A stretch of DNA of 64,000 nucleotides from Geomonas sp. Red32. Lineage in GTDB: Bacteria > Desulfobacterota > Desulfuromonadia > Geobacterales > Geobacteraceae. Position 1 is the stretch's first letter; each line of letters begins with the position of its first letter. A program made the position numbers and the translations under genes. Positions 1 to 6,568 of the stretch are shown here, in pieces. The notes beneath the pieces are model-generated. The model saw only the letters and a program-made list of their open reading frames with translations, did no database searches and had not been told where the DNA came from. The stretch is from contig NZ_JAKLOY010000010.1 of NCBI RefSeq assembly GCF_023652955.1, forward strand, positions 124,001 to 188,000. Direction: 5' to 3'.

Positions 1-815
1 CCGACAACTCCTACGCGGCCCTGAAACTCCTTGCAGCCAAGGATTCCCGCGTCAAGGTGGTGAAGCTCAGGCGAAATTTCGGGCAGACCGCGGCCATGGC
101 TGCCGGTTTCGATCTCGCCTCCGGCCGGGTGGTGATCCCCATGGACGGCGACCTGCAGAACGATCCGCTGGATATCCCCCTCCTGATGGAACGGATTGAC
201 GAGGGCTTCGACGTCGTATCCGGCTGGCGCAAGGACCGCAAAGACACCTTCGTCAACCGCAAGCTCCCCTCCCTGATCGCCAACGGCCTCATCTCCCGGA
301 TGACCGGCGTCCATCTCCACGATTACGGCTGCACGCTGAAGGCCTACCGGCGCGAGGTGCTGGAGGACGTGAACCTCTACGGCGAGATGCACCGCTTCGT
401 CCCGGCGCTGGCCCACCAGGTGGGGGCCAGGGTGACCGAGATGCCGGTAAGGCACCACGAGCGCCTGCACGGCACCAGCAAGTACGGGATCTCCCGGACC
501 ACGAAGGTCATCCTGGACCTGATGACGGTGAAGTTCCTTTTGAGCTACTCGACCAAGCCGATCCAGCTCTTCGGCCGCTGGGGCATCTACACCCTCGGTG
601 CCGGTGTCGTGAGCGGGGTGGCCACGCTGTACATGAAGTTCTTCGAGAACACCAGCATGAACCGGAACCCCTTGCTGATCCTCACCGCATTCCTGCTCTT
701 CATGGGGGTCCAGTTCATCGTGATGGGGCTCTTGGCCGAGTTGATCGCCCGTACCTACTACGAGGCGCAGGGGAAGGCCATCTACACCATCAAGGAAAAG
801 CTCAACTTTGGCTGA
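1..815 (+). CDS. Polyprenyl-phosphate glycosyltransferase, family 2 (5' end outside window)
   Basis: The open frame runs in from the window edge (first complete codon at base 3), so the start is missing. The visible part has the GT-A signature DGDLQNDP near the DxD position, then YGCTLKAYRR. Two hydrophobic segments follow in the last 80 residues (around the stretches beginning WGIYTLGAG and LLILTAFLL). This is the plan of the DPM1/ArnC/GtrB family, membrane enzymes that transfer a sugar from a nucleotide donor to undecaprenyl phosphate. It overlaps the next glycosyltransferase by 8 bp, so both are probably co-translated. The sugar is not predictable. Family call is firm; the precise substrate is unknown. 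Confidence 0.88.
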   Translation, partial: DNSYAALKLLAAKDSRVKVVKLRRNFGQTAAMAAGFDLASGRVVIPMDGDLQNDPLDIPLLMERIDEGFDVVSGWRKDRKDTFVNRKLPSLIANGLISRMTGVHLHDYGCTLKAYRREVLEDVNLYGEMHRFVPALAHQVGARVTEMPVRHHERLHGTSKYGISRTTKVILDLMTVKFLLSYSTKPIQLFGRWGIYTLGAGVVSGVATLYMKFFENTSMNRNPLLILTAFLLFMGVQFIVMGLLAELIARTYYEAQGKAIYTIKEKLNFG

Positions 816-1998
816 GACCCCGCTGCGAGTCCTGGTGCTGGCGCCGACCCCCTTCTTCGCCGACCGTGGCTGCCACGTGCGGATCCTGGAGGAGGCGCGC
901 GCCGCCATGGCCCAGGGCGCGCAGTTGCGGCTCGTCACCTACCACATCGGCCGGGACATCCCCGGCATCCCCACCGACCGGATCCCCCGCATCCCCTGGT
1001 ACCGCAAACTGGGGGCGGGGCCGTCCTGGCACAAGCCGTACCTCGACCTGCTCCTCCTCTGGAAGGCCTGGAGGGTAGCCAAGACCTTCAAACCGCACCT
1101 GATCCATGCCCATCTCCACGAAGGAGCCTTTTTCGGCGCGATTCTCAAGCGGATCCTCGGGATCCCGATGCTCTTCGATTGCCAGGGGAGCCTGACCGGG
1201 GAGATCACCGACCATGGGTTCGTAAAGGAGGGGTCGCTCTTGCAGCGATTCTTCGCGGGGCTGGAGAGCTGGATCAACAACTCCTCCGACTTCATCGTCA
1301 CCAGCGCGACCCCGACCGTTGAGTTGCTCGTAAGCGACGGGGTGCCGCGCGAGCGGTTGGCGCCACTCATCGATGGTGTCGACACCTCGGTCTTCGCACC
1401 TAAGACCAAGGAAGATATCAGGCGAAGGCTGGGGCTTCCTACTGATCGTCCGGTGGTGAGCTATCTCGGGCTTTTGAACAGCTACCAGGGGGTAGATCTC
1501 CTGCTGCAGGCGGCGGCCGACCTGAAGACCCAGGGGGCGAGGATCCACTTCCTGGTCATGGGATTTCCCGAGGAGCGCTACATCGAGATGGCCTGTGATT
1601 TGGGGATCGAGGATATCGTCACCTTCACCGGCCGCGTCCCTTACGACGAGGCGCCGCTCTACCTTTGCGCCGGCGACCTGGCCGTCTCACCCAAGATCTC
1701 CCTCACCGAGGCCAACGGCAAGCTTTTCAACTACATGGCCTGCGGGCTCGCTACTGTCGCCTTCGATACGCCCGTGAACCGGGAAATTTTAGGAGAGGCG
1801 GGGTACTATGCCAAACTTGGCGACGTAGCATCCCTCTCTGGCGCCATCGGCCGGGTAGCAGGAGACCGGGAGCTTAGGGAAGAGCTCGGTCACCTCGGGC
1901 GTGAACGCGCGATCCGCGAGCACTCCTGGGAGGCACGGGGTAAGGCGCTTGTCGCGATCTACAAGAGCCTTAGCCACGGAGACACGGAGAACTTCTGA
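808..1998 (+). CDS. Glycosyltransferase family 4 (GT-B fold)
   Basis: 396 residues from a TTG start at 808, preceded by the purine run AAGGAAAAG. The N-terminal Rossmann half has APTPFFADRGCHVR and HAHLHEG. The C-terminal half has YLGLLNSYQGVD and the donor-binding region SLTEANGKLFNYMACG, the family-4 E-x7-E region. It probably adds a hexose to a lipid-linked glycan in the cytoplasm, together with the upstream family-2 enzyme. The last residues (SLSHGDTENF) and the stop codon are encoded by a CCACGGAGACACGGAG repeat that is found again downstream, so the natural C-terminus has apparently been replaced by repeat sequence. Confidence 0.88.
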   Translation: MAETPLRVLVLAPTPFFADRGCHVRILEEARAAMAQGAQLRLVTYHIGRDIPGIPTDRIPRIPWYRKLGAGPSWHKPYLDLLLLWKAWRVAKTFKPHLIHAHLHEGAFFGAILKRILGIPMLFDCQGSLTGEITDHGFVKEGSLLQRFFAGLESWINNSSDFIVTSATPTVELLVSDGVPRERLAPLIDGVDTSVFAPKTKEDIRRRLGLPTDRPVVSYLGLLNSYQGVDLLLQAAADLKTQGARIHFLVMGFPEERYIEMACDLGIEDIVTFTGRVPYDEAPLYLCAGDLAVSPKISLTEANGKLFNYMACGLATVAFDTPVNREILGEAGYYAKLGDVASLSGAIGRVAGDRELREELGHLGRERAIREHSWEARGKALVAIYKSLSHGDTENF

Positions 1999-2000
1999 GA
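1974..2000 (+). repeat. CCACGGAGACACGGAG repeat, copy 1 (forward)
   Basis: CCACGGAGACACGGAGAA starts at 1974 and forms the last codons of the preceding glycosyltransferase. The same core recurs at 2056 (with one change, GAGTCACGGAG) and in reverse complement near 2201-2219 and 2706-2725. The copies bracket the GxxExxY gene on both sides. Confidence 0.8.
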
Positions 2001-2055
2001 CTGCCAAAGTCAAGACAACTGCTTTAGGGGGAAACCATACTTCAAAATACAAGAG

Positions 2056-2077
2056 CCACGGAGTCACGGAGAAAAGC
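2056..2077 (+). repeat. CCACGGAGACACGGAG repeat, copy 2 (forward)
   Basis: CCACGGAGTCACGGAGAAAA is a one-base variant of copy 1, in the same orientation, 82 bp further on. The 250 bp between the glycosyltransferase stop and the GxxExxY start hold no convincing gene; this repeat and copy 3 are the only structure seen there. Confidence 0.75.
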
Positions 2078-2190
2078 CGAGAGATCCGAGGCAAATGCCG
2101 AAACCCACGAGTACGTCAGGGCCGATTCTTCCAACTATGGGTGCCCAGTTCATTCCCCCCGCCTTTGTCTTTCCCCTCAGAATATAGATT

Positions 2191-2219
2191 TTCTCCGAAT
2201 TTCTCCGTGTCTCCGTGGC
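2191..2219 (-). repeat. CCACGGAGACACGGAG repeat, copy 3 (inverted)
   Basis: On the + strand this reads TTCTCCGAATTTCTCCGTGT then CTCCGTGGC, the reverse complement of copies 1 and 2 with an extra TTCTCCGAA upstream. It lies about 30 bp before the GxxExxY start codon and is repeated almost exactly after that gene (2697-2726). Confidence 0.8.
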
Positions 2220-2249
2220 AAAAGCCTTTTAATGTGTTAAGCTGGTCTA

Positions 2250-2618
2250 ATGCTATGCGAAGAGTTAACCGCCAAGATTATCGCCTGCTGTCTTGAGGTC
2301 CACCTGCAGTTAGGGCCAGGGCTTCTGGAGAGCGTCTACGAGACAGCCCTTTGCATTGAGCTTGCCGAGCGGGGCCTACGTCATCAAAACCAGGCACGTC
2401 TACCGGTCAGCTACAAGGGCAAGCCCATTGGTGACTACCGCATGGACCTCCTTGTTGAGGACACTGTTGTCGTCGAGCTCAAGAGCACTGAGCGAGACAC
2501 GCCCCTTTATGAAGCTCAGCTTCTCAGCTACATGAAACTTGGAGGATATCGGGTAGGGCTTCTGATCAATTTCAACACTGTCCTTCTTTCGAAAGGCATC
2601 AGACGCTTCGTTTTGTAA
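2250..2618 (+). CDS. GxxExxY family protein (PD-(D/E)XK nuclease-like)
   Basis: 122 residues. The family-defining motif is present as GPGLLESVYE around residues 22-31, giving G-x2-E-x2-Y. It is followed by YRMDLLVED and VVVELKS, which fit the D...ExK core of the PD-(D/E)XK nuclease fold, then EAQLLSYMK and GLLINFN. This is the usual size and motif order of the GxxExxY family. The biochemical role of the family is not established; a nuclease activity is inferred from the fold. The gene stands alone, flanked by copies of the CCACGGAGACACGGAG repeat, a context that suggests a small mobile or repeat-associated unit. It is unrelated in content to the polysaccharide genes on either side. Confidence 0.88.
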   Translation: MLCEELTAKIIACCLEVHLQLGPGLLESVYETALCIELAERGLRHQNQARLPVSYKGKPIGDYRMDLLVEDTVVVELKSTERDTPLYEAQLLSYMKLGGYRVGLLINFNTVLLSKGIRRFVL

Positions 2619-2669
2619 CATTGCCACCTGGCACAAGTTTGCGGCCCAACCTCGTCTCAAGGCCAAACC

Positions 2670-3287
2670 ATGATTCAAGGTTTTTCCCAAAAGGCCTTCT
2701 CCGATTTTCTCCGTGTCTCCGTGGCCAGTATTTTCGCCTCAAACCTTGGGGTCACCGGACTTGCCATTGCACGTCGGCCGCTAGATCTTCAGGTCCACCT
2801 CACGCTTAACGCCCTCCCCAATCAAAGCTGGACCTCCTTCTCACCCACCCGCATAAATCCCTTTACACGCCCACGATATTGGCCATCTACCGAGATTTAC
2901 AGGCCCGATGAGCTCTCGGGAGCGGCCGATAAACTGTCGAAAGCGGCTCATAGGATATCCGGAGCGGCAGATAAGATATCTATCGCGGCAGATAATTTAT
3001 TTGTAGCGGCGGATAAGATATCTATCGCGGCAGATAATTTATCGGTAGCGGCAGATAAGATACCTATCGCGGCAGATAATTTATTTGTAGCGGCAGATAA
3101 GATATCTATCGCGGCAGATAATTTATCGGTAGCGGCAGATAAGATATCTATCGCAGCAGATAATTTATCGGTAGCGGTAGAAAAGATATCTAGAGCGGCA
3201 GAAAAGATATCTAGAGCGGCAGAAAAGATATCTAGAGCGGCAGATAAGATATCTAGAGCGGCAGATATAGATATCCGGAGCAGTTGA
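2670..3287 (+). CDS. Doubtful ORF ending in a heptad-repeat peptide
   Basis: An open frame of 205 codons. Its first third is a translation of the dispersed repeat and unremarkable sequence, so the upstream ATG is not trustworthy. From about residue 85 it reads through the 21-bp array as consecutive seven-residue units of the type AADKISI and AADNLSV, later AAEKISR. Seventeen units stay in frame without a stop, and the frame closes with TGA just after the last good unit. A seven-residue period with Ile/Leu/Val and Ala at fixed places would form an amphipathic coiled coil. No ribosome site or homology is recognised, and a 21-bp repeat keeps a frame open by itself, so coding is only possible. 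Confidence 0.2.
   Translation: MIQGFSQKAFSDFLRVSVASIFASNLGVTGLAIARRPLDLQVHLTLNALPNQSWTSFSPTRINPFTRPRYWPSTEIYRPDELSGAADKLSKAAHRISGAADKISIAADNLFVAADKISIAADNLSVAADKIPIAADNLFVAADKISIAADNLSVAADKISIAADNLSVAVEKISRAAEKISRAAEKISRAADKISRAADIDIRSS
2697..2726 (-). repeat. CCACGGAGACACGGAG repeat, copy 4 (inverted)
   Basis: TTCTCCGATTTTCTCCGTGT then CTCCGTGGCC on the + strand is nearly identical to copy 3 at 2191 and in the same orientation. The pair therefore form direct repeats enclosing the GxxExxY gene, with a spacing of about 506 bp. Confidence 0.8.
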
Positions 3288-3299
3288 TAAGCTATCGCC
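2922..3299. repeat. 21-bp tandem array, about 17 units, with 42-bp superstructure
   Basis: Units begin with GCGGCAGATAA and are exactly 21 bp apart from 2922 to 3278; a decayed unit continues to about 3299. From 2964 to 3173 two unit types alternate (one ending GATATCTATC, one ending TTTATCGGTA or TTTATTTGTA), giving a 42-bp higher period. From 3174 a third type (GCGGCAGAAAAGATATCTAG) repeats several times. The mixture indicates repeated local duplication. The array sits between the GxxExxY gene and the polysaccharide-cluster regulator. Confidence 0.92.
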
Positions 3300-3385
3300 C
3301 GCAGGTGATGAGTTGTCGGTTCTGGAGATCTTGTGACGGATGGGGAATGGCTGCGTGTCGGGTGCTGTGACGCAACAGGAACGCG

Positions 3386-3434
3386 TTCCGTACGGAAGGA
3401 TTTTGTTGTAATGTCGGGGACTTTGTTGTAGTGT
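3386..3434 (+). promoter_or_regulatory. Possible operator region of the cluster regulator
   Basis: Two signals lie just before the regulator start at 3442. A perfect 12-bp palindrome TTCCGTACGGAA is at 3386-3397. A 13-bp direct repeat follows, TTTGTTGTAATGT at 3402 and TTTGTTGTAGTGT at 3422, spaced 20 bp or about two helical turns. Such spacing suits a dimeric winged-helix protein and would allow autoregulation. This is inferred from sequence alone. Confidence 0.35.
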
Positions 3435-3441
3435 TCACCGA

Positions 3442-4074
3442 ATGAACGGTGATGAGGAAAAAGTTTTAGATACCTACCGCTCCTTCCTGCTCCTTTCGGA
3501 GATCTCGGGCGAGGAGCAGCTTTCCCAACGGGAGCTTGCCAAGCGGCTCGGCATCGCCCTCGGACTCGTTAACTCCTATCTCAAGAATCTGGTCGCCAAA
3601 GGTTTCGTCCGGGTCAACAACTTCCCGAAGAACCGTTACGCCTATCTCCTCACCCCCAAAGGCTTCGCCGAAAAAAGCCGCCTCGCCTACCAGCACCTAA
3701 GCTACTTTTCCGGCCTCTATACGACCACCCGCCAGGACTACCTGGCACTCTTTCGCGCGCTGGCTAACTCCGGCGTCGTGAAAGTCGCCTTTTGCGGCAT
3801 CGATGAGGTGGCTGAGATCGCTTACCTTTCACTCAAGGAGACAGGCCTCGAACTGGAGATGGCCATAGACCTGGAGAATTCCGGAGAGACGTTCTTTGGC
3901 CAGATCATCCAGCCCCCGACGGCTGCCCTCGCTCAACCAGAACTAAGGATTGTCATGACGTCGCTCAAGCGCGGCGAGAGACTGCGAGAAGAACTCCTGC
4001 GGATGGGTACCAAACAGGCGCAGATTTATGAAGCAGCAGATGGGCTGAAGGTGGAGATAAAAGATGTCAGCTAA
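3442..4074 (+). CDS. Winged-helix (MarR-like) transcriptional regulator of the polysaccharide cluster
   Basis: 210 residues. Residues about 25-70 form a winged helix-turn-helix (LSQRELAKRLGIALGLVNSY followed by a wing rich in basic residues). The C-terminal half (VAFCGIDEVAEIAYLSL and onward) resembles a small Rossmann-like sensor domain, but the glycine-rich loop is only partly kept, so this is tentative. Proteins of this type often open polysaccharide gene clusters, and this one directly precedes such a cluster. The stop codon overlaps the start of a short DnaA-like reading frame. A palindrome and a direct repeat upstream could be its own operator. The DNA-binding call is good; the signal sensed is unknown. 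Confidence 0.75.
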   Translation: MNGDEEKVLDTYRSFLLLSEISGEEQLSQRELAKRLGIALGLVNSYLKNLVAKGFVRVNNFPKNRYAYLLTPKGFAEKSRLAYQHLSYFSGLYTTTRQDYLALFRALANSGVVKVAFCGIDEVAEIAYLSLKETGLELEMAIDLENSGETFFGQIIQPPTAALAQPELRIVMTSLKRGERLREELLRMGTKQAQIYEAADGLKVEIKDVS

Positions 4075-4228
4075 TCTGTTGTTTCTATACGGCACATCAG
4101 GATCGGGTGAGACAAGACTTCTCCAACTGATTACCGATAGCTGTAACAAAGAACGAGTGATGCGAGTCAGCTGCGAACAGCTGGTTTATGACGTAACAGC
4201 GGCTCTGGAGCACCGAATAGGTCGATAG
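4064..4228 (+). pseudogene. Truncated DnaA-like AAA+ ATPase remnant (54 codons)
   Basis: The ATG at 4064 overlaps the regulator stop by 11 bp. The product begins LLFLYGTSGSGETRLLQLIT, which matches the start of a DnaA/Hda AAA+ domain (FIYGGxGxGKTHLLxAI), and continues RVMRVSCEQLVYDVTAAL, matching the DnaA stretch around VxYxSSExFxxxxxxAL. It then stops at TAG 4226-4228. The Walker A lysine is replaced by glutamate, and everything after Walker A is lost. It was probably once a full ATPase translated together with the regulator. It could alternatively be a retained short peptide, but the mutated P-loop argues for decay. No other gene is visible from here to the dehydratase at 4338. Confidence 0.55.
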
Positions 4229-4337
4229 TGGGCGACCTTGACTAGTACCTGTTTGCATCGAGAAACTGCTGAGGGCGTTGGAGAGCTGGCTAGCTGGAAA
4301 TTAAGGTGAGATGAATTCTGAAATGGAGAGGGAACGC

Positions 4338-5390
4338 ATGAAAAAAAGAGCAATGATCACCGGCATCACCGGCCAAGACGGATCCTACCTTGCAGAGCTT
4401 TTGCTGAGCAAGGGATACGAGGTGCATGGCATAATCCGTCGGTCGTCCTCTTTCAACAGCGGCAGGATCAACCATATCTACCAGGACCCGCACGAAAGCG
4501 GCGTCCGCCTCTTCCTGCATTACGGCGATCTCAACGACGCAAGCTCCATCAACAAGCTCCTGCGGGATATCCGCCCGGACGAGATCTACAACCTTGGTGC
4601 CCAGAGCCATGTGCGGGTCTCCTTCGACGTCCCGGAATACACCGGCGAGGTCGACGCACTAGGGGCTGTCCGCATTCTTGAAGGTATCCGCGAATCCGGC
4701 CTTAACTCCAAGTTCTACCAGGCTTCCTCGTCGGAACTTTACGGCAAGGTGGTGGAAACCCCGCAGAAAGAGACCACCCCCTTCTATCCCCGCTCCCCGT
4801 ATGCATGCGCAAAGGCCTACGCCTACTACATCACGCTCAACTACCGGGAAAGCTACAACATCTTTGCCTGCAACGGGATCCTCTTCAATCACGAGTCTCC
4901 CCGGCGGGGCGAGACCTTCGTAACCCGTAAAATTACCCGCGCCGCGGCACGCATCAAGCTCGGGCTGCAGTCCTGCCTCTACCTTGGCAACCTGGACGCC
5001 AAGAGGGACTGGGGCTTTGCCGGCGATTACGTCGAGGCGATGTGGATGATGCTTCAGCAGGCCGAGCCCGACAACTATGTGGTGGCCACCGGCGAAACTC
5101 ACTCCGTGCGAGAGTTTGCAGAGAAGGTCTTCTCCCGTCTTGGCATGCCGCTTCAGTGGCAGGGGGAGGGTGTCCATGAAAAAGGAATCGACACCACCAC
5201 CGGTGAAATAGTGATCGAAATCGATCCCAAGTATTTCCGTCCCGCAGAGGTTGACCTTCTTCTCGGCGACCCGACCAAGGCGAAGACAACGCTGGGATGG
5301 ACCCCAAAGACTGACTTCGACGGTCTCGTCAACATGATGGTCGACTCCGACCTGGCCCAAGCCGAGCGCGAGAAGCGGGCGGAAGGGTAA
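4338..5390 (+). CDS. gmd: GDP-mannose 4,6-dehydratase (long, E. coli type)
   Basis: Extended short-chain dehydrogenase. The NADP-binding loop is [12 protein letters not shown] at the N-terminus, the catalytic Ser/Glu segment is ASSSELYG, and Tyr-x3-Lys occurs in [25 protein letters not shown] and [14 protein letters not shown] are typical of Gmd. It converts GDP-D-mannose to GDP-4-keto-6-deoxymannose in the cytoplasm, the precursor of GDP-fucose, GDP-rhamnose, GDP-perosamine and related sugars. The ATG at 4338 follows GAGAGGGA at good distance and gives the usual N-terminus (MKKRAMITG); an ATG at 4311 is possible but poorly spaced. A second, shorter paralogue follows 113 bp downstream. No GDP-fucose synthase or reductase gene lies in the cluster. 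Confidence 0.93.
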   Translation: MKKRAMITGITGQDGSYLAELLLSKGYEVHGIIRRSSSFNSGRINHIYQDPHESGVRLFLHYGDLNDASSINKLLRDIRPDEIYNLGAQSHVRVSFDVPEYTGEVDALGAVRILEGIRESGLNSKFYQASSSELYGKVVETPQKETTPFYPRSPYACAKAYAYYITLNYRESYNIFACNGILFNHESPRRGETFVTRKITRAAARIKLGLQSCLYLGNLDAKRDWGFAGDYVEAMWMMLQQAEPDNYVVATGETHSVREFAEKVFSRLGMPLQWQGEGVHEKGIDTTTGEIVIEIDPKYFRPAEVDLLLGDPTKAKTTLGWTPKTDFDGLVNMMVDSDLAQAEREKRAEG

Positions 5391-5503
5391 CTCTCTCAAG
5401 GTGCTGGCTGCGGGAACCGGTTCTGGTGCAACCGCAACCATCGGACAATATGTTGCAGCCCTGGCCAATTAAGCAGGGCTCTTTCCGTGAATGGGGATAG
5501 TGG

Positions 5504-6484
5504 ATGCAGAAGAAGGCACTGATAACCGGATTGGCAGGTCAGGATGGATCGTACCTGGCGGAACTCCTACTGGCAAAAGGGTACGAGGTCCACGGGATCG
5601 TTCGACGGGCGGCAATCGAGGACACTACTCACAAGCTTAGAAACATTGGACACTTGGTGGACAAGATTCACCTGCACGTGGCGTCGCTCGATAACGTGCT
5701 GTCACTCATCAAGACCGTGAAAGACGTCGTTCCCGACGAGTGCTATCATCTTGCCGCAGCGAGTTTTGTCAGCTACTCGTTTGAAGATGAAATATCCATC
5801 CTTAACAACAACGTCAATAGCACTCATTACCTTCTCGCCGCACTCAAGGAGTTCGCTCCCACCTGTCGGTTCTACTTCGCCGGAACAAGCGAAATGTTTG
5901 GCAACGTAACCTCTGATCCGCAGGACGAGAATACACCCTTCAATCCCCGGTCCATTTACGGTATTTCCAAAGTATCCGGCTACCACCTCGTCAAGAATTA
6001 CCGGAGCCAGTACGGCATGTTCGCCTGCACCGGCATCCTCTATAACCACGAATCACCGCGACGCGGCTATGAGTTTGTGACCAGGAAAATCGTCTCTTCA
6101 GCGGTAAGGATTAAGCTGGGGCTTCAAGACAGCCTCTCGCTTGGTAACCTCGATGCCTACCGCGACTGGGGCTATGCACCTGACTATGTCAACGCGATGT
6201 GGCTGATGCTTCAGGCTGAAGAACCGGAAGACTACGTGGTGGCGACCGGAGAGACACACAGCGTGCGCGAGTTTGTCGAGGCGGCCTTTTCCGCGGTTGG
6301 CCTCGACTATACCGGTCTTGTTAACGTTGATCCCAAATTCTTCCGTCCCGCGGAGAAAATCCAACTCTGCGGGAATCCGTCGCGCATCAGGGAACGCCTG
6401 GGATGGGAAACCACCACGGACCTAAAAGGTATCATCGCCGAAATGGTCGAGCGTGAGTTGGAACTTTATAGCACCCTGGCGTGA
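5504..6484 (+). CDS. GDP-mannose 4,6-dehydratase-like enzyme (short paralogue)
   Basis: 326 residues, the length of the Pseudomonas-type Gmd. It has [21 protein letters not shown] in place of the Ser/Glu segment, YGISK as Tyr-x3-Lys, and [16 protein letters not shown] plus RDWGYAPDYVNAMW. All parts expected of an active dehydratase are visible. It is clearly related to the upstream gmd but diverged (for example RRAAIEDTTHKL where the other has [12 protein letters not shown]), so it is not a recent duplicate. It may act on GDP-mannose in parallel, or on a different GDP-hexose. It is not a Fcl/WcaG-type epimerase-reductase. The 113 bp before it hold no supported gene. Confidence 0.85.
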   Translation: MQKKALITGLAGQDGSYLAELLLAKGYEVHGIVRRAAIEDTTHKLRNIGHLVDKIHLHVASLDNVLSLIKTVKDVVPDECYHLAAASFVSYSFEDEISILNNNVNSTHYLLAALKEFAPTCRFYFAGTSEMFGNVTSDPQDENTPFNPRSIYGISKVSGYHLVKNYRSQYGMFACTGILYNHESPRRGYEFVTRKIVSSAVRIKLGLQDSLSLGNLDAYRDWGYAPDYVNAMWLMLQAEEPEDYVVATGETHSVREFVEAAFSAVGLDYTGLVNVDPKFFRPAEKIQLCGNPSRIRERLGWETTTDLKGIIAEMVERELELYSTLA

Positions 6485-6568
6485 GCAGGTTAAGCGTCGC
6501 CATGACAGCAGAGCCGCGGTTGGAAGGCAGTACCCGTTTGGGGATCTTAGATTACTAGTCAAGAGAAG

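Noticed and set aside
2960-3200. ops/JUMPstart antitermination element (GGCGGTAG-like)
   Set aside because: CGGTAGCGG arises within the tandem units and the rest of the element is missing; no RfaH/UpxY gene is nearby.
2922-3299. CRISPR array
   Set aside because: The units are 21 bp head-to-tail with no unique spacers, and no cas gene is in the window.
5391-5503. Short peptide frame between the two dehydratases (LAAGTGSGATATIGQYVAAL)
   Set aside because: No ribosome site, no recognisable family and only about 23 codons; it may be an eroded gene end but cannot be supported.
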